The translations under genes were made by a program, and so were the position numbers. From Methylobacter sp. BlB1 (lineage in GTDB: Bacteria > Pseudomonadota > Gammaproteobacteria > Methylococcales > Methylomonadaceae), in contig NZ_JADMKV010000002.1 in NCBI RefSeq assembly GCF_015476545.1, positions 1 through 64,000 on the forward strand: DNA of 64,000 nt. The letters run 5' to 3'. Position 1 is the stretch's first letter; each line of letters begins with the position of its first letter. Below the pieces are notes generated by a model, which saw only the letters and a program-made list of their open reading frames with translations, made no database searches and was not told the origin of the DNA. Of this stretch, positions 18,026 through 26,790 are shown piece after piece.

Positions 18026-19114
18026 TTATCTCCGGTAGCGATGGGGGATAAAAGGCAATTCCGTGATCATGACCGGAAGCTGGTGGTCACGCACTCGTGC
18101 GTATAATGCCCTGTTGGAGTCCGGCGCCGGGTTGTGCAGCATCGCCATGGCGATGGGGCGGCCAAGGCTGGGGGAAAAACCGCCGCTGGTGACATGGCCG
18201 ATGGCCTCGCCCGCTTCATCGGCAATAATACAGCCTTCACGTACCGGTATTTTGCTTTCGACCAGCAGGCCGACACGGCTTTTCTCTGTGCCCTGCTTTA
18301 GCTGCGCCAGAATCCTGTCAGCGCCCGGAAACTGATCATGGCCTTTTTTGATCAGCCAGCGCAGGCCCGCTTCCACAGGCGTTATCGATTCGTCAAGTTC
18401 ATGCCCATACAGGCACAGGCCCGCTTCCAGCCGCAAACTGTCGCGTGCGCCGAGCCCTATGGGTTCCACCGCCTCTTCAGCCAACAATAAGCGGGCAAGA
18501 TGATCCGCCTGCTCGCCGACCACAGAAATTTCAAAGCCGTCTTCGCCGGTATAACCGCTGCGGCTGATTATGCAATGGATGCCGTTGATATCGTCTTCGC
18601 AAGCATGCATAAAGGATAAATCAGCGGCTGCCGCAGAGAATTTCTGCATGACCGTTGCCGCGGCAGGGCCTTGCAGAGCGAACAGTGCCCGATCAGTCAT
18701 TTCTTTGAAATAACAGCGGTGAGATAAATGAGTTTTAAAATGCTCAAAATCTTTTTCCTTGCAGGCCGCATTGACAATGACCATGTAGCCTGAAGGCAGG
18801 CGAGTCACGATGATGTCGTCAATAATACCGCCAGTGTCGTTGGTCAAAACGGTATAGCGCTGCTGGCAGGGAGCGAGTCCGGTGATATCGCTGGGCGTCA
18901 GCCTCTCCAGTTCGCCGGCGGCTGAATCGCCTTGGATCAGGCATTGGCCCATGTGGGAAATATCAAAGAAGCCGGCGTAATGACGGCAATGCAGGTGCTC
19001 GTGCAGCATGCCGTTGCGGTAGTGTAGCGGAATCCGATAACCGGCGAAAGGCACCATTTTGGCCCCTAGTTCAAGGTGAAGAGGGTAAAGCGGCGTTTGT
19101 TTTAATGTAGTCAC
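18026..19114 (-). CDS. gcvT: aminomethyltransferase, T protein of glycine cleavage
   Basis: A 362-residue folate-dependent enzyme that takes the aminomethyl group from lipoyl-GcvH, forms 5,10-methylene-tetrahydrofolate and releases ammonia. Family landmarks: '[18 protein letters not shown]' at the N-terminus, 'DISHMGQ', and '[18 protein letters not shown]'. The frame is open to a TTG at 19138, but the GTG at 19114 is preferred: GGAG lies eight bases before it and the protein then starts [10 protein letters not shown] as in homologues. First gene of gcvT-gcvP. A good promoter lies just upstream; I saw no glycine riboswitch. Confidence 0.95.
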   Translation of the reverse strand: MTTLKQTPLYPLHLELGAKMVPFAGYRIPLHYRNGMLHEHLHCRHYAGFFDISHMGQCLIQGDSAAGELERLTPSDITGLAPCQQRYTVLTNDTGGIIDDIIVTRLPSGYMVIVNAACKEKDFEHFKTHLSHRCYFKEMTDRALFALQGPAAATVMQKFSAAAADLSFMHACEDDINGIHCIISRSGYTGEDGFEISVVGEQADHLARLLLAEEAVEPIGLGARDSLRLEAGLCLYGHELDESITPVEAGLRWLIKKGHDQFPGADRILAQLKQGTEKSRVGLLVESKIPVREGCIIADEAGEAIGHVTSGGFSPSLGRPIAMAMLHNPAPDSNRALYARVRDHQLPVMITELPFIPHRYRR

Positions 19115-19144
19115 AACACTATCTCCGCGTATCAGCAAGCCCCT

Positions 19145-19173
19145 AGTGTAACGCCGAAGATTGATTAAACCAA
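19145..19173 (-). promoter_or_regulatory. putative sigma-70 promoter of gcvTP
   Basis: Read on the minus strand: TTGGTT (19173-19168), a 17-base spacer, TACACT (19150-19145). Transcription would start near 19138, giving a leader of about 24 bases before the GTG at 19114, too short for a riboswitch. Confidence 0.5.
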
Positions 19174-19395
19174 GCCAATCAGCCTAACTTGTAAGTTGAT
19201 GGTGCCGAATGCGCATTTTATCGCTACAATAGCTGTAACCCTACAATTAAGAAGGAATTAATCCCTCGACGTCCATGGAGGCCCACCTTTGGCTTAACTG
19301 CTGAAATAGACCAAATTGCCTGAATTCGATCAAAACAGCTCGATACCTAGTGGTAGCGAAGAACAAACAACAAAAAGCGCAACCGTAATAATCCA

Positions 19396-20112
19396 ATGAC
19401 CAGCAAATCCGACCCACCTGATCCGGTAAACGAAAATAATTCATCACACATCGAACGCCGCAGGCAATTCCGGCGCGCCGCCGATTATCAGGCCGAGCAT
19501 TTTCAACACATTTTTTCCTCGTTTGAAACTTTCGGCAGACATGTTTTGCTGTTAGACAGTCAATCGCGTGTGTTGTATCGGTCTAAAAAGGTCGATGCCC
19601 TTCTGGAGAGCGATGCGATACCTTTGCGGTTGGAACCGAAATTCACTCTGCTCGACTCGTACAATGCAAAACAGTTCAAGGCATTTATCAATGGATTGGC
19701 GCAATCTCGTACCGTCGATTCGACTCCTTCGGCGCTTGATTCTCGACGGGCTAGAAGCTGTATTCTGCTGTTAGAGCGTGCTAATAGCTCTCCACTGTTA
19801 TTGGGCTGTTTTCCAATGCGGCGGCAATCGCCGGACGATGAGAACGGGTTAAAAATTATGGCGATATTGTGTGACCCCGGCTGTTATTCCGAAGAGCAAT
19901 GGCGGGCATTTCAGGATTTATTCAGCTTGACAGCCGCCGAGTTGCGGCTATGTCTGGCCTTGGCGGACGGTTTGTCATTGGCCGAATATGGTCAAAAATA
20001 CGATATCACCGACAATACCGCTCGCAGTCAGTTGAAAAAGGTATTCGAGAAAACCAATACCCGACGTCAGGGCGACTTGATGCGCTTGATATTTTTGCTG
20101 ACACGGCTATAA
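19396..20112 (+). CDS. LuxR-type helix-turn-helix transcriptional regulator
   Basis: A 238-residue putative regulator. The C-terminus (about 175-235) is a GerE/LuxR DNA-binding domain: 'LTAAELRLCLALADGLSLAEYGQKYDIT', then 'TARSQLKKVFEKTNTRRQGDLMRLI'. The N-terminal part (about 30-170) has PAS-like spacing ('FETFGRHVLLLDSQSRVLYRSKKVDALL') but no receiver aspartate and no autoinducer-binding pattern. It probably senses an internal signal. It is divergent from gcvT with 281 bases between the two starts, so it could act on gcvTP; that is only positional. Ribosome-binding site weak. Confidence 0.75.
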   Translation: MTSKSDPPDPVNENNSSHIERRRQFRRAADYQAEHFQHIFSSFETFGRHVLLLDSQSRVLYRSKKVDALLESDAIPLRLEPKFTLLDSYNAKQFKAFINGLAQSRTVDSTPSALDSRRARSCILLLERANSSPLLLGCFPMRRQSPDDENGLKIMAILCDPGCYSEEQWRAFQDLFSLTAAELRLCLALADGLSLAEYGQKYDITDNTARSQLKKVFEKTNTRRQGDLMRLIFLLTRL

Positions 20113-20204
20113 CTTTTCTGGACGCAGCCCAAATGGGTGATGACGGGCCTTAGCGTAATAAGAATTCTGTTTCTTGCAACCCGCATCAGCAACTTATAGC
20201 CTTA

Positions 20205-20241
20205 GCAGAATAACGCTGTCCATAAGACAGGCGTTATCTGC
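20205..20241. terminator. hairpin between convergent genes
   Basis: Imperfect stem GCAGA(A)TAACGC-TGTC / GACA-(G)GCGTTATCTGC with loop CATAA. It lies between the LuxR-type gene and the membrane-protein gene that face each other. No strong T-run; may serve both strands. Confidence 0.45.
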
Positions 20242-20344
20242 ATTCGTTTACGCTTTGAGGCAGCTCCCCTGCCCTAACCGGCTGCTTTAAGCCGAAAAAG
20301 CCTCTCAGCCACAACCGCAGCAAGCGAGCTACCATTCACCTCTG

Positions 20345-21391
20345 TCACTTCGTAAAAGCGATAAAACGCCGATATGGAGAACCCTGCTTCCAGGTAAAAG
20401 CTTCCGTGTAATAATGCATCAAAGCCAGATAGCCCAGCAAGCCGACAGTAATAACCTTGCGGAACTCTATGCCAAAGATGTAGTTGGTCATTAAATTAAC
20501 CGCCGCATCGCCATAGTTCTGCAAAGCAAACGCCAGCATAAAGGAAAGCGCAGGCAACACAACAAAAACATGGAGGTTGCAGCGAGCGGCGCAACGATAA
20601 ATGAAATTCTGTGGATGCGGATAATGCTTGTTGTAATCGTGCGTCACATAAAATACATAAGCCGTGGCATCATGGACCAGCCTTGGTACCAGAATGGCCA
20701 GAAAGTAATACTGCTGACTGTAAAGATAAAAACTGCTCAGCACCAGCAAGGTATTGGCCCAGAGAAACAGTTTTCCAAACGATGTAGTGACGTAGCGCTG
20801 GCACAAAACCGTACTCAATGCCAGGCCGATACACAAGCCGGCGGCCGCATGCTTGACCCATTCAGTCTGTTGGGCGTCCAGGGTGTTTTTCAGAAATATG
20901 CCGATGTAAACTACAATGCCGGCTGCCACGCTCAACCATAATAGCAGATAGAACGCCCATGCCGGCAGATGGCAGATGCTCCGCGCCACGCCATGCTGCT
21001 GTTTAAGCACATGGTAGACAGTCCAGCATGCCACAAGCACATAAAAAACCAGATAAGGAATAAACAGGCTGCCTATGCCGAAAAAAGCCGCAAGAGCGGC
21101 CGTCATCAAAATGATTTTCTTTTTGTAAAACTTCAGGTATTCCGTGTTGCTGGCCATGACAATGGCGCTGGCAACAATATGAGGCGTACCGAAAACAATT
21201 TGGAACAATATGAAATGGTGAGGACTGCTTGGTAGATATTGCTTTAGATATCCCTGCAAAAATCCGACATCAATCAGTTGCAGCAGCAAACAAGCAGGAA
21301 TGATGGCATACAATCCCAGCAGCAACCGGAACGAGACCGCCAGTTTATTTTCATGGGGCAAGTCTTGAATTGAAATCGTTTGCGCAGACAT
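20345..21391 (-). CDS. polytopic membrane protein with conserved-looking histidines, function unknown
   Basis: A 348-residue protein with about nine predicted transmembrane helices and a cytosolic N-terminus. Histidines cluster near helix ends: 'SPHH', 'GTPHIVAS', 'VYHVLKQQHG', 'LVHDATAYVFYVTHDYNKH' and, near the C-terminus, 'HYYTEAFTWKQGSPYRR'. Such His arrangements occur in membrane di-metal or heme enzymes, for example the Brp/Blh carotene-cleavage family, and H-Y-Y-x-[DE]-x-x-x-W-K motifs occur in several uncharacterised membrane families. I cannot assign a reaction. It is monocistronic, divergent from the HIT protein gene. Confidence 0.75.
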   Translation of the reverse strand: MSAQTISIQDLPHENKLAVSFRLLLGLYAIIPACLLLQLIDVGFLQGYLKQYLPSSPHHFILFQIVFGTPHIVASAIVMASNTEYLKFYKKKIILMTAALAAFFGIGSLFIPYLVFYVLVACWTVYHVLKQQHGVARSICHLPAWAFYLLLWLSVAAGIVVYIGIFLKNTLDAQQTEWVKHAAAGLCIGLALSTVLCQRYVTTSFGKLFLWANTLLVLSSFYLYSQQYYFLAILVPRLVHDATAYVFYVTHDYNKHYPHPQNFIYRCAARCNLHVFVVLPALSFMLAFALQNYGDAAVNLMTNYIFGIEFRKVITVGLLGYLALMHYYTEAFTWKQGSPYRRFIAFTK

Positions 21392-21477
21392 GAAACTACC
21401 TTTTACTATTTGTTATATTTTAAATAGCAAATTTCACCTATTTTTGAGTTTAATTCAAGCCTCAGTATATAAAAATC

Positions 21478-21894
21478 ATGACATTCCAATTACACCCTCT
21501 CCTCCAGCAAGACTGCATCGAAATCGGCCGGTTTGAGTTATGCCGATTGCTGATGATGAACGACAGCCAATATCCCTGGTTTATCCTGGTGCCTGAAAAG
21601 GCGGGATTGAGCGAGATCTATCAATTGTCAAAGCCGGAGCGGGAACTGTTAATGGAGGAATCCGGCTATCTGGCGGAAAACCTGGCCGCGCTTTACAAAG
21701 CCGACAAAATGAATATCGCCTCGATCGGCAACCTGGTGCCCCAACTGCATATACATCACATCGTCCGCTACCGGACCGATAAAGCCTGGCCGGCGCCCGT
21801 CTGGGGAAAATTCGACGCAATTCCGTACACGCAGCAGCAAATTTTAGAAAATCTCAAGCTTATTGAAGACCGGTTAGGCGACCGCTTGAATTAA
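21478..21894 (+). CDS. HIT domain protein
   Basis: A 138-residue member of the histidine-triad superfamily. The active-site region is 'LVPQLHIHHIVRYRTDKAWPAPVWG', the form seen in a proteobacterial HIT subgroup in which the last triad histidine is shifted or replaced. HIT proteins hydrolyse or transfer nucleoside monophosphates from phosphoramidate or dinucleotide substrates. It differs from the HinT-type gene at 28.6-28.9 kb in length and motif, so the window has two HIT paralogues. It is a single gene. Confidence 0.88.
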   Translation: MTFQLHPLLQQDCIEIGRFELCRLLMMNDSQYPWFILVPEKAGLSEIYQLSKPERELLMEESGYLAENLAALYKADKMNIASIGNLVPQLHIHHIVRYRTDKAWPAPVWGKFDAIPYTQQQILENLKLIEDRLGDRLN

Positions 21895-22297
21895 CCAGAA
21901 ATGTGGCAAAAACACGCCTTTTCAGGTTTCGCCATATTCATGCTTGTCCACTGTCCTGCTTATTGGCGGCGATACGTTTCTTTCATTGCGCCTTATGCCG
22001 CTCAGTGGTTTTGCGTTGCATCCGTTTCGAAAGCAGATGCGTTCATACTGTAATTCCGGAGGTTTTTTAAGCGCTATTTAACTCTCGATCTTTAATTAAA
22101 CATTGATTAAAAATATCGCCAGATTTACAGCAAACTTCGGATTTACCTGCAAATACTCTATAATTGGCTCTATTTTTGTTCATCTCCAGCAAAATTGTAT
22201 AAGCCGGAATGCACAAAAGCTTAATAACAATGCAAATTTAATTCTGTATAACTTAAATATCAGATCTGAATAGGCCTTTTCCAAACGACAATAGGCA
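21895..22297. other. 403-base intergenic region
   Basis: Between the HIT gene and nagZ. TATAAT at 22159-22164 is a possible -10 for the nagZ operon, but no good -35 is seen; the leader would be about 130 bases. No gene recognised. Confidence 0.4.
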
Positions 22298-23314
22298 ATG
22301 ACACATAACTATCCTATCGGCCCGATTATGCTGGATGTTGAGGGTTTGACCCTGACGCCGCATGAAAAAGAAGTCATAAATCATCCCAATACCGGTGCAG
22401 TCATACTTTTTTCGCGCAACTATGAAAGCCCCGAGCAAGTCACTGAACTGATCGCAAGCATTCGCGCTGCACGCCAAGGCGATCTACTGATTGCCGTTGA
22501 TCAGGAAGGCGGACGAGTTCAGCGTTTCCAGAAAGGTTTTACCCGCCTGCCGCCTGCGGCGCGTTATGCAGAAGCCCCTGAATTGGCCGAACCCGCCGGC
22601 TGGCTTATGGCTGCCGAACTGTTGGCTGTCGGCGTCGATTTCAGCTTTGCCCCCGTCCTGGATATTGATTGCGGCGTCAGCGAGATCATCGGCAACCGCT
22701 CATTTTCAACAGATCATGAACTGGCAACACGCTTGTCAAGCGCCTTCAGAAAAGGCATGCAGGCCGCCGGCATGGCCGCTACGGGGAAACACTTTCCGGG
22801 CCATGGCGCTGTAGCGCTGGATTCTCATCTTACGCTGCCCATAGATGAACGGGACATAGACAGCATCAGAAATAAAGACCTGCTGCCGTTCAAGCAACTC
22901 ATTACTGAAGGACTGGAAGGCATTATGCCCGCGCATGTGCTTTATCCCAACATCGATGCCAGCCCAGCCGGCTTTTCGCCGTTCTGGATACAACAAATTC
23001 TGCGCAGGGAATTAAACTTCAACGGCACCATTTTCAGCGACGACCTCACCATGGAAGGCGCCGCATCGGTCGGCGATTTCCCCGAACGTGCAAGGCTGGC
23101 ACAACAGGCAGGCTGCGACATGATACTGGTCTGCAATAATCCGCGCGCTGCAGAGCAGGTGCTTGAGTCGCTGCCCGTTACCCAAGATCCGCTCAGGGAA
23201 CGACGCCTCAACAGCATGCGGGGTAAGCCGCAAATGGACCGCGAGCAGTTAATGAACTGCGAGAAATGGCAAAAAATCTCAGATCAAATCAACCAAACTT
23301 TTAATCATGCTTGA
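22298..23314 (+). CDS. nagZ: beta-N-acetylhexosaminidase NagZ
   Basis: A 338-residue cytosolic glycoside hydrolase family 3 enzyme that removes N-acetylglucosamine from anhydro-muropeptides in peptidoglycan recycling, which also tunes AmpR-dependent beta-lactamase control. Signature: 'GKHFPGHGAVALDSHLTLP', holding the His/Asp pair that acts as acid-base in NagZ, and the nucleophile Asp in 'FSDDLTMEGA'. Length equals the bacterial NagZ norm. First gene of a three-gene operon: the hpt-like start overlaps its end by 8 bases. Confidence 0.96.
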   Translation: MTHNYPIGPIMLDVEGLTLTPHEKEVINHPNTGAVILFSRNYESPEQVTELIASIRAARQGDLLIAVDQEGGRVQRFQKGFTRLPPAARYAEAPELAEPAGWLMAAELLAVGVDFSFAPVLDIDCGVSEIIGNRSFSTDHELATRLSSAFRKGMQAAGMAATGKHFPGHGAVALDSHLTLPIDERDIDSIRNKDLLPFKQLITEGLEGIMPAHVLYPNIDASPAGFSPFWIQQILRRELNFNGTIFSDDLTMEGAASVGDFPERARLAQQAGCDMILVCNNPRAAEQVLESLPVTQDPLRERRLNSMRGKPQMDREQLMNCEKWQKISDQINQTFNHA

Positions 23315-23846
23315 AGAAATCAAACACGTACAGGCTACCGCCGATTTACTGCACAGCGAACAGGAAGTTGAGGCCGCCCTGGATAAAATGGCTCAAGAAA
23401 TCGATGCCGAACTCGCCGACCGCAACCCGTTATTCCTCTGCGTCATGAACGGAGGCATGGTTACAGCAGGCAAATTAATGACTCGCTTGAAGATACCGCT
23501 GACGCTGGATGCCATCAATGCCAGCCGCTATCAGAACCAGACCTCGGGAGGCCACATCGAATGGATTCTTAAGCCAGGCGCCCCGCTTAAAGACAGAACA
23601 GTTCTTCTGGTCGACGATATTCTGGATGAAGGCATTACATTAAAGGCAATTTACCAATATTGCCTGGAGCAAGGCGCCAAGGCCGTCTTTACCGCCGTAC
23701 TGGTCGATAAAATTCTCGATCATGAGAAACCGATAAAGGCAGATTTTGTCGGCCTGGAAGTTGAAAACCGTTACCTGTTCGGCTATGGCATGGACTACAA
23801 GGGTTACTTACGCAATGCAGCCGGCATTTATGCCTGTAAAGAATAA
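23307..23846 (+). CDS. hypoxanthine-guanine phosphoribosyltransferase
   Basis: A 179-residue type I phosphoribosyltransferase. The PRPP-binding loop is 'VLLVDDILDEGITL' (about 99-112), preceded by a flexible loop and followed by the purine-contact segment 'KADFVGLEVENRYLFGYGMDY'. It makes IMP/GMP from hypoxanthine/guanine and PRPP. The start overlaps nagZ, and the downstream gene makes hypoxanthine from methylthioinosine, so the enzyme closes the salvage route in the same operon. The annotation name hpt is plausible; the subgroup is not the E. coli Hpt. Confidence 0.9.
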   Translation: MLEEIKHVQATADLLHSEQEVEAALDKMAQEIDAELADRNPLFLCVMNGGMVTAGKLMTRLKIPLTLDAINASRYQNQTSGGHIEWILKPGAPLKDRTVLLVDDILDEGITLKAIYQYCLEQGAKAVFTAVLVDKILDHEKPIKADFVGLEVENRYLFGYGMDYKGYLRNAAGIYACKE

Positions 23847-23862
23847 AAACGAGGAAACTATC

Positions 23863-24609
23863 ATGACCCAATTGGCCATCATCGGCGGTACAGGTCTTAC
23901 CCAAATGCCTGAACTGAAAATCATCAAACGGGATCGGATCACCACGCCTTATGGATCGCCTTCGGCTGAGTATGTTACTGGCGAACTGAACGGCGTTGAA
24001 GTGGTATTCCTAGCCCGGCACGGCAATCCACACAGCATACCGCCTCATAAAATCAATTACCGGGCCAATATCTGGGGACTTAAGGAGCTGGGCGTCGAGG
24101 AAATCATTGCCGTGGCCGCAGTCGGCGGCATCACCGCTGAAATGGCGCCCGCCCATATTGCCATCCCGGATCAGATCATCGATTACACTTATGGCCGCAG
24201 CCATACTTTTTTTGAAGATGATGAAGATGCAGTGACCCACATAGACTTCACCTACCCTTACAGTCAAAAGCTGCGTTCGCGCTTGATCACTGCCGCAGCC
24301 CAAGCCAATATTAAAGTTTCCCCCCTGGGTACTTACGGTTGCAAACAAGGCCCGCGCCTGGAAACAGCCGCAGAAATTCAACGAATGGAACGCGACGGCT
24401 GCGACCTGGTCGGCATGACCGGCATGCCGGAAGCGGCTCTGGCCAAGGAGCTGAATATGGACTACGCCACGGTTGCTGTGGTTGCCAACTGGGCTGCCGG
24501 CAAAACCGAAGGCGAAATTACCATGGCGGAAATTGAACACCATTTGCATACCGGCATGGCTAATGCTGCTGAAATTGTGAAAGCTTTTATTGCCTTGTCA
24601 TATAGCTAA
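23863..24609 (+). CDS. S-methyl-5'-thioinosine phosphorylase
   Basis: A 248-residue PNP/MTAP family enzyme. The phosphate site 'IGGTG' and 'ARHG' and the ribose segment 'TGMPEAALAKEL' are present. In the base-specificity segment, MTA phosphorylases have an Asp; here 'VVANWAAGK' has Asn, as in Pseudomonas methylthioinosine phosphorylase, so the substrate should be a 6-oxopurine nucleoside. Products: hypoxanthine and 5-methylthioribose 1-phosphate. The open frame reaches back to 23746 inside hpt; the ATG at 23863 with GAGGAAA before it is the start. It links polyamine or quorum-signal by-product salvage with the adjacent hpt. Confidence 0.92.
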   Translation: MTQLAIIGGTGLTQMPELKIIKRDRITTPYGSPSAEYVTGELNGVEVVFLARHGNPHSIPPHKINYRANIWGLKELGVEEIIAVAAVGGITAEMAPAHIAIPDQIIDYTYGRSHTFFEDDEDAVTHIDFTYPYSQKLRSRLITAAAQANIKVSPLGTYGCKQGPRLETAAEIQRMERDGCDLVGMTGMPEAALAKELNMDYATVAVVANWAAGKTEGEITMAEIEHHLHTGMANAAEIVKAFIALSYS

Positions 24610-24678
24610 TATGGTATTGTTGAGTTATAGCATCAGCATCTGAATGAAAAAATAATCCGACAGACTGGCGCTTTAGAG

Positions 24679-24719
24679 CCTTTCAACTTAACAGTTAACG
24701 AAAACTGAAAGTTGAAAGG
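24679..24719. promoter_or_regulatory. long hairpin upstream of gltA
   Basis: 11-bp perfect stem (24679-24689 with 24709-24719) enclosing a second stem CAGTT/AACTG (24692-24696 with 24703-24707). No T-run on either side. It could end the nagZ operon transcript or be an operator next to the TATAAT at 24730. Confidence 0.5.
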
Positions 24720-24729
24720 GAGATCCGGA

Positions 24730-24795
24730 TATAATGAACAATTAGTGAGAGAATAGCTTGCGGTAACCTTGGTAGTCTTCAATTTCAAGGTTACC
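24730..24795 (+). promoter_or_regulatory. gltA -10 element and leader hairpin
   Basis: TATAAT at 24730-24735 (no good -35) followed by a 10-bp perfect stem GGTAACCTTG (24762-24771) / CAAGGTTACC (24786-24795) that would lie in the gltA leader, ending 25 bases before the ATG and just before the TTGGAGA ribosome-binding site. Confidence 0.45.
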
Positions 24796-24820
24796 TATTA
24801 GTTTTGGAGATTTAGTATAT

Positions 24821-26125
24821 ATGACCGATAGATTAAAGCCGCTAACCCCGGCTATATTGACCTTGGATGATAAGACTTACACATTGCCCACCTATATAGG
24901 AATTGAAGGTGAGAAAGCGATCGATATCTCCAAGCTTCGCAGCCAGACCGGTTATGTGACACTAGATGAGGGTTATGGAAATACAGGCGCCTGCGAAAGC
25001 GCCATCACCTATATTGACGGTGAAAAAGGCATTTTGCGTTACCGGGGCTATCCTATTGAAGAACTGGCTGAACATTCGCGCTTTGTCGAAGTCGCCTACC
25101 TGTTGCTGTATGGCGAACTGCCGACCGTGGAACAGCTGCAGCACTTCTCAACCGCATTGAATGACTCGTCAATCATTCACGAAGACATGCACCATTTTTT
25201 CAACGGTTTCCCGCGCGGCTCGCACCCCATGGGCATCCTGGCAACGATGGTCGCATCACTGTCGACTTTTTACCCGGTTTTCGACCGCCTCGATGAAGCA
25301 TCCGAAATACAGATTGTAGCGAATCTGGTTTCGCAGGTACGCACTATCGCGGCCTTCTCTTACAAAAAATCGATAGGTGAACCGCTGGTCTATCCATCCC
25401 ACACGCTATCCTACGTCCGCAACTTTCTGAACATGATGTTCGCGTCGCCGGTACGCGATTACCAACTGGACGATGATATCGTGCGCGCGATCGATATGCT
25501 GCTGATATTGCATGCCGACCACGAACAGAACTGCAGCACGTCTTCTGTCCGTACCGCAGGCTCCAGCATGGCGAATGTCTATGCCGTTATCTCGGCCGGC
25601 ATTTCCGCATTATGGGGACCAAGGCACGGCGGGGCCAATCAGGAAGTGATCAAGATGCTGGAGCAAATACATGCTGAAGGCGGAGACGGTACCGAATTCA
25701 TCAACGAAGCCAAAAACAAGTATTCGTCCAAGCGCCTGATGGGCTTTGGTCACAGGGTTTATAAGAATTATGATCCGCGCGCCACTGTACTGAAAAAACA
25801 TTGCGACGTGCTGCTCAACAAGCCTGGCATCAAAGACCCTCTGCTGGATATTGCCAGACGAATCGAAGAAGTCGCGCTGAATGACGACTATTTCATTTCT
25901 CGCAAGCTTTATCCGAACGTCGACTTTTATTCAGGCCTAATACTGCGCGCAGCCGGCATTCCTACCAATATGTTTACTGTCCTGTTTGCTATTGGCCGTA
26001 TGCCTGGATGGCTGGCTCACTGGCGTGAAATGATACATGGCGAGCGTGTTGCTATTTATCGCCCCCGTCAGATCTACGTCGGCGAATCCATACGCCATTA
26101 CCGCGATATCAAAGATCGCACCTGA
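24821..26125 (+). CDS. gltA: citrate synthase (type II)
   Basis: A 434-residue hexameric-type citrate synthase, condensing acetyl-CoA with oxaloacetate at the entry to the citric acid cycle. Landmarks: catalytic His in 'ILHADHEQNCSTSSVR', the second His in 'GPRHGGANQEV', 'GFGHRVYKNYDPRA' and the catalytic Asp in 'NVDFYSGLI'. Length and the N-terminal domain match proteobacterial NADH-sensitive enzymes. Monocistronic, with a structured leader upstream and a hairpin downstream. Confidence 0.97.
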   Translation: MTDRLKPLTPAILTLDDKTYTLPTYIGIEGEKAIDISKLRSQTGYVTLDEGYGNTGACESAITYIDGEKGILRYRGYPIEELAEHSRFVEVAYLLLYGELPTVEQLQHFSTALNDSSIIHEDMHHFFNGFPRGSHPMGILATMVASLSTFYPVFDRLDEASEIQIVANLVSQVRTIAAFSYKKSIGEPLVYPSHTLSYVRNFLNMMFASPVRDYQLDDDIVRAIDMLLILHADHEQNCSTSSVRTAGSSMANVYAVISAGISALWGPRHGGANQEVIKMLEQIHAEGGDGTEFINEAKNKYSSKRLMGFGHRVYKNYDPRATVLKKHCDVLLNKPGIKDPLLDIARRIEEVALNDDYFISRKLYPNVDFYSGLILRAAGIPTNMFTVLFAIGRMPGWLAHWREMIHGERVAIYRPRQIYVGESIRHYRDIKDRT

Positions 26126-26220
26126 CAATGACGTTCTATTGGCCGGTTTTAAAAGCTTGCTTTTGAGCCACAAACAAGCAAAACCGCATGCTGAAGCAAG
26201 TCTAAATACAGACTATCTTT

Positions 26221-26245
26221 GGGCGACCAGCCAAACCGGTCGCCC
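26221..26245 (+). terminator. probable gltA terminator
   Basis: 8-bp GC-rich stem GGGCGACC (26221-26228) / GGTCGCCC (26238-26245), then TTCTG. The T-run is short; it lies 95 bases after the gltA stop and 43 before the end of the opposing gene. Confidence 0.5.
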
Positions 26246-26288
26246 TTCTGAAGATTAAGCCCAGACAATTATCTTTTTCAATTAATAG

Positions 26289-26534
26289 CTAGAAGTCGAG
26301 ATCAGACTCGTCGAATTCAGACTCATCAAGACCATCTAACTGCTCTTTCAAGCGCTTCTTTTCCCAATAGATCTCGATCTTTCTGCGAGCATCCCTTTTT
26401 ATCGCTTCTTTTTCAACGCCATCGGAAAATGAAGCATATTCACTCTCTTCAAACAGCTCTTCATCTTCATGTTCGATGTCTGCGCTATTTCTTGAACGGG
26501 TTTTGACAACCGATTTTGAGGATGTTTTAGACAT
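26289..26534 (-). CDS. PA3496-family small acidic protein
   Basis: An 81-residue charged protein. The core 'RDARRKIEIYWEKKRLKEQLDGL' followed by an acidic end (DESEFDESDLDF) is the pattern of the PA3496 family, annotated as putative envelope-integrity protein; its role is not established. The N-terminal half is Ser/Lys then Asp/Glu-rich and probably disordered. The open frame runs to 26582, but the ATG at 26534 gives the usual MSKTSSK N-terminus and has a GTGAG element upstream. The rimK gene is 256 bases upstream on the same strand. Confidence 0.75.
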   Translation of the reverse strand: MSKTSSKSVVKTRSRNSADIEHEDEELFEESEYASFSDGVEKEAIKRDARRKIEIYWEKKRLKEQLDGLDESEFDESDLDF

Positions 26535-26790
26535 TTTTGAACTCACATTAAAGAACTTTTTAATTTCTACCATGATGAACACATGGATAAGAAAAAATTA
26601 CTATTACAATTTCAGCCTTAAATAGACTATTAACCTATATATTTTGTCAAGATTTATTTAAGAATTGTTTAAATCTTTGCTACAAGGACATCATAGTCAA
26701 GGATTAGTTTAACGCCATCCTTTTTAGCCCTTGGCCCATGCATTCCATCGCCGCCAGCTTCAGATTGACTTTTATGGGGTTGCCTAGCGA

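Noticed and set aside
19115-19395. glycine riboswitch upstream of gcvT
   Set aside because: No paired aptamer features; leader predicted to be about 24 bases.
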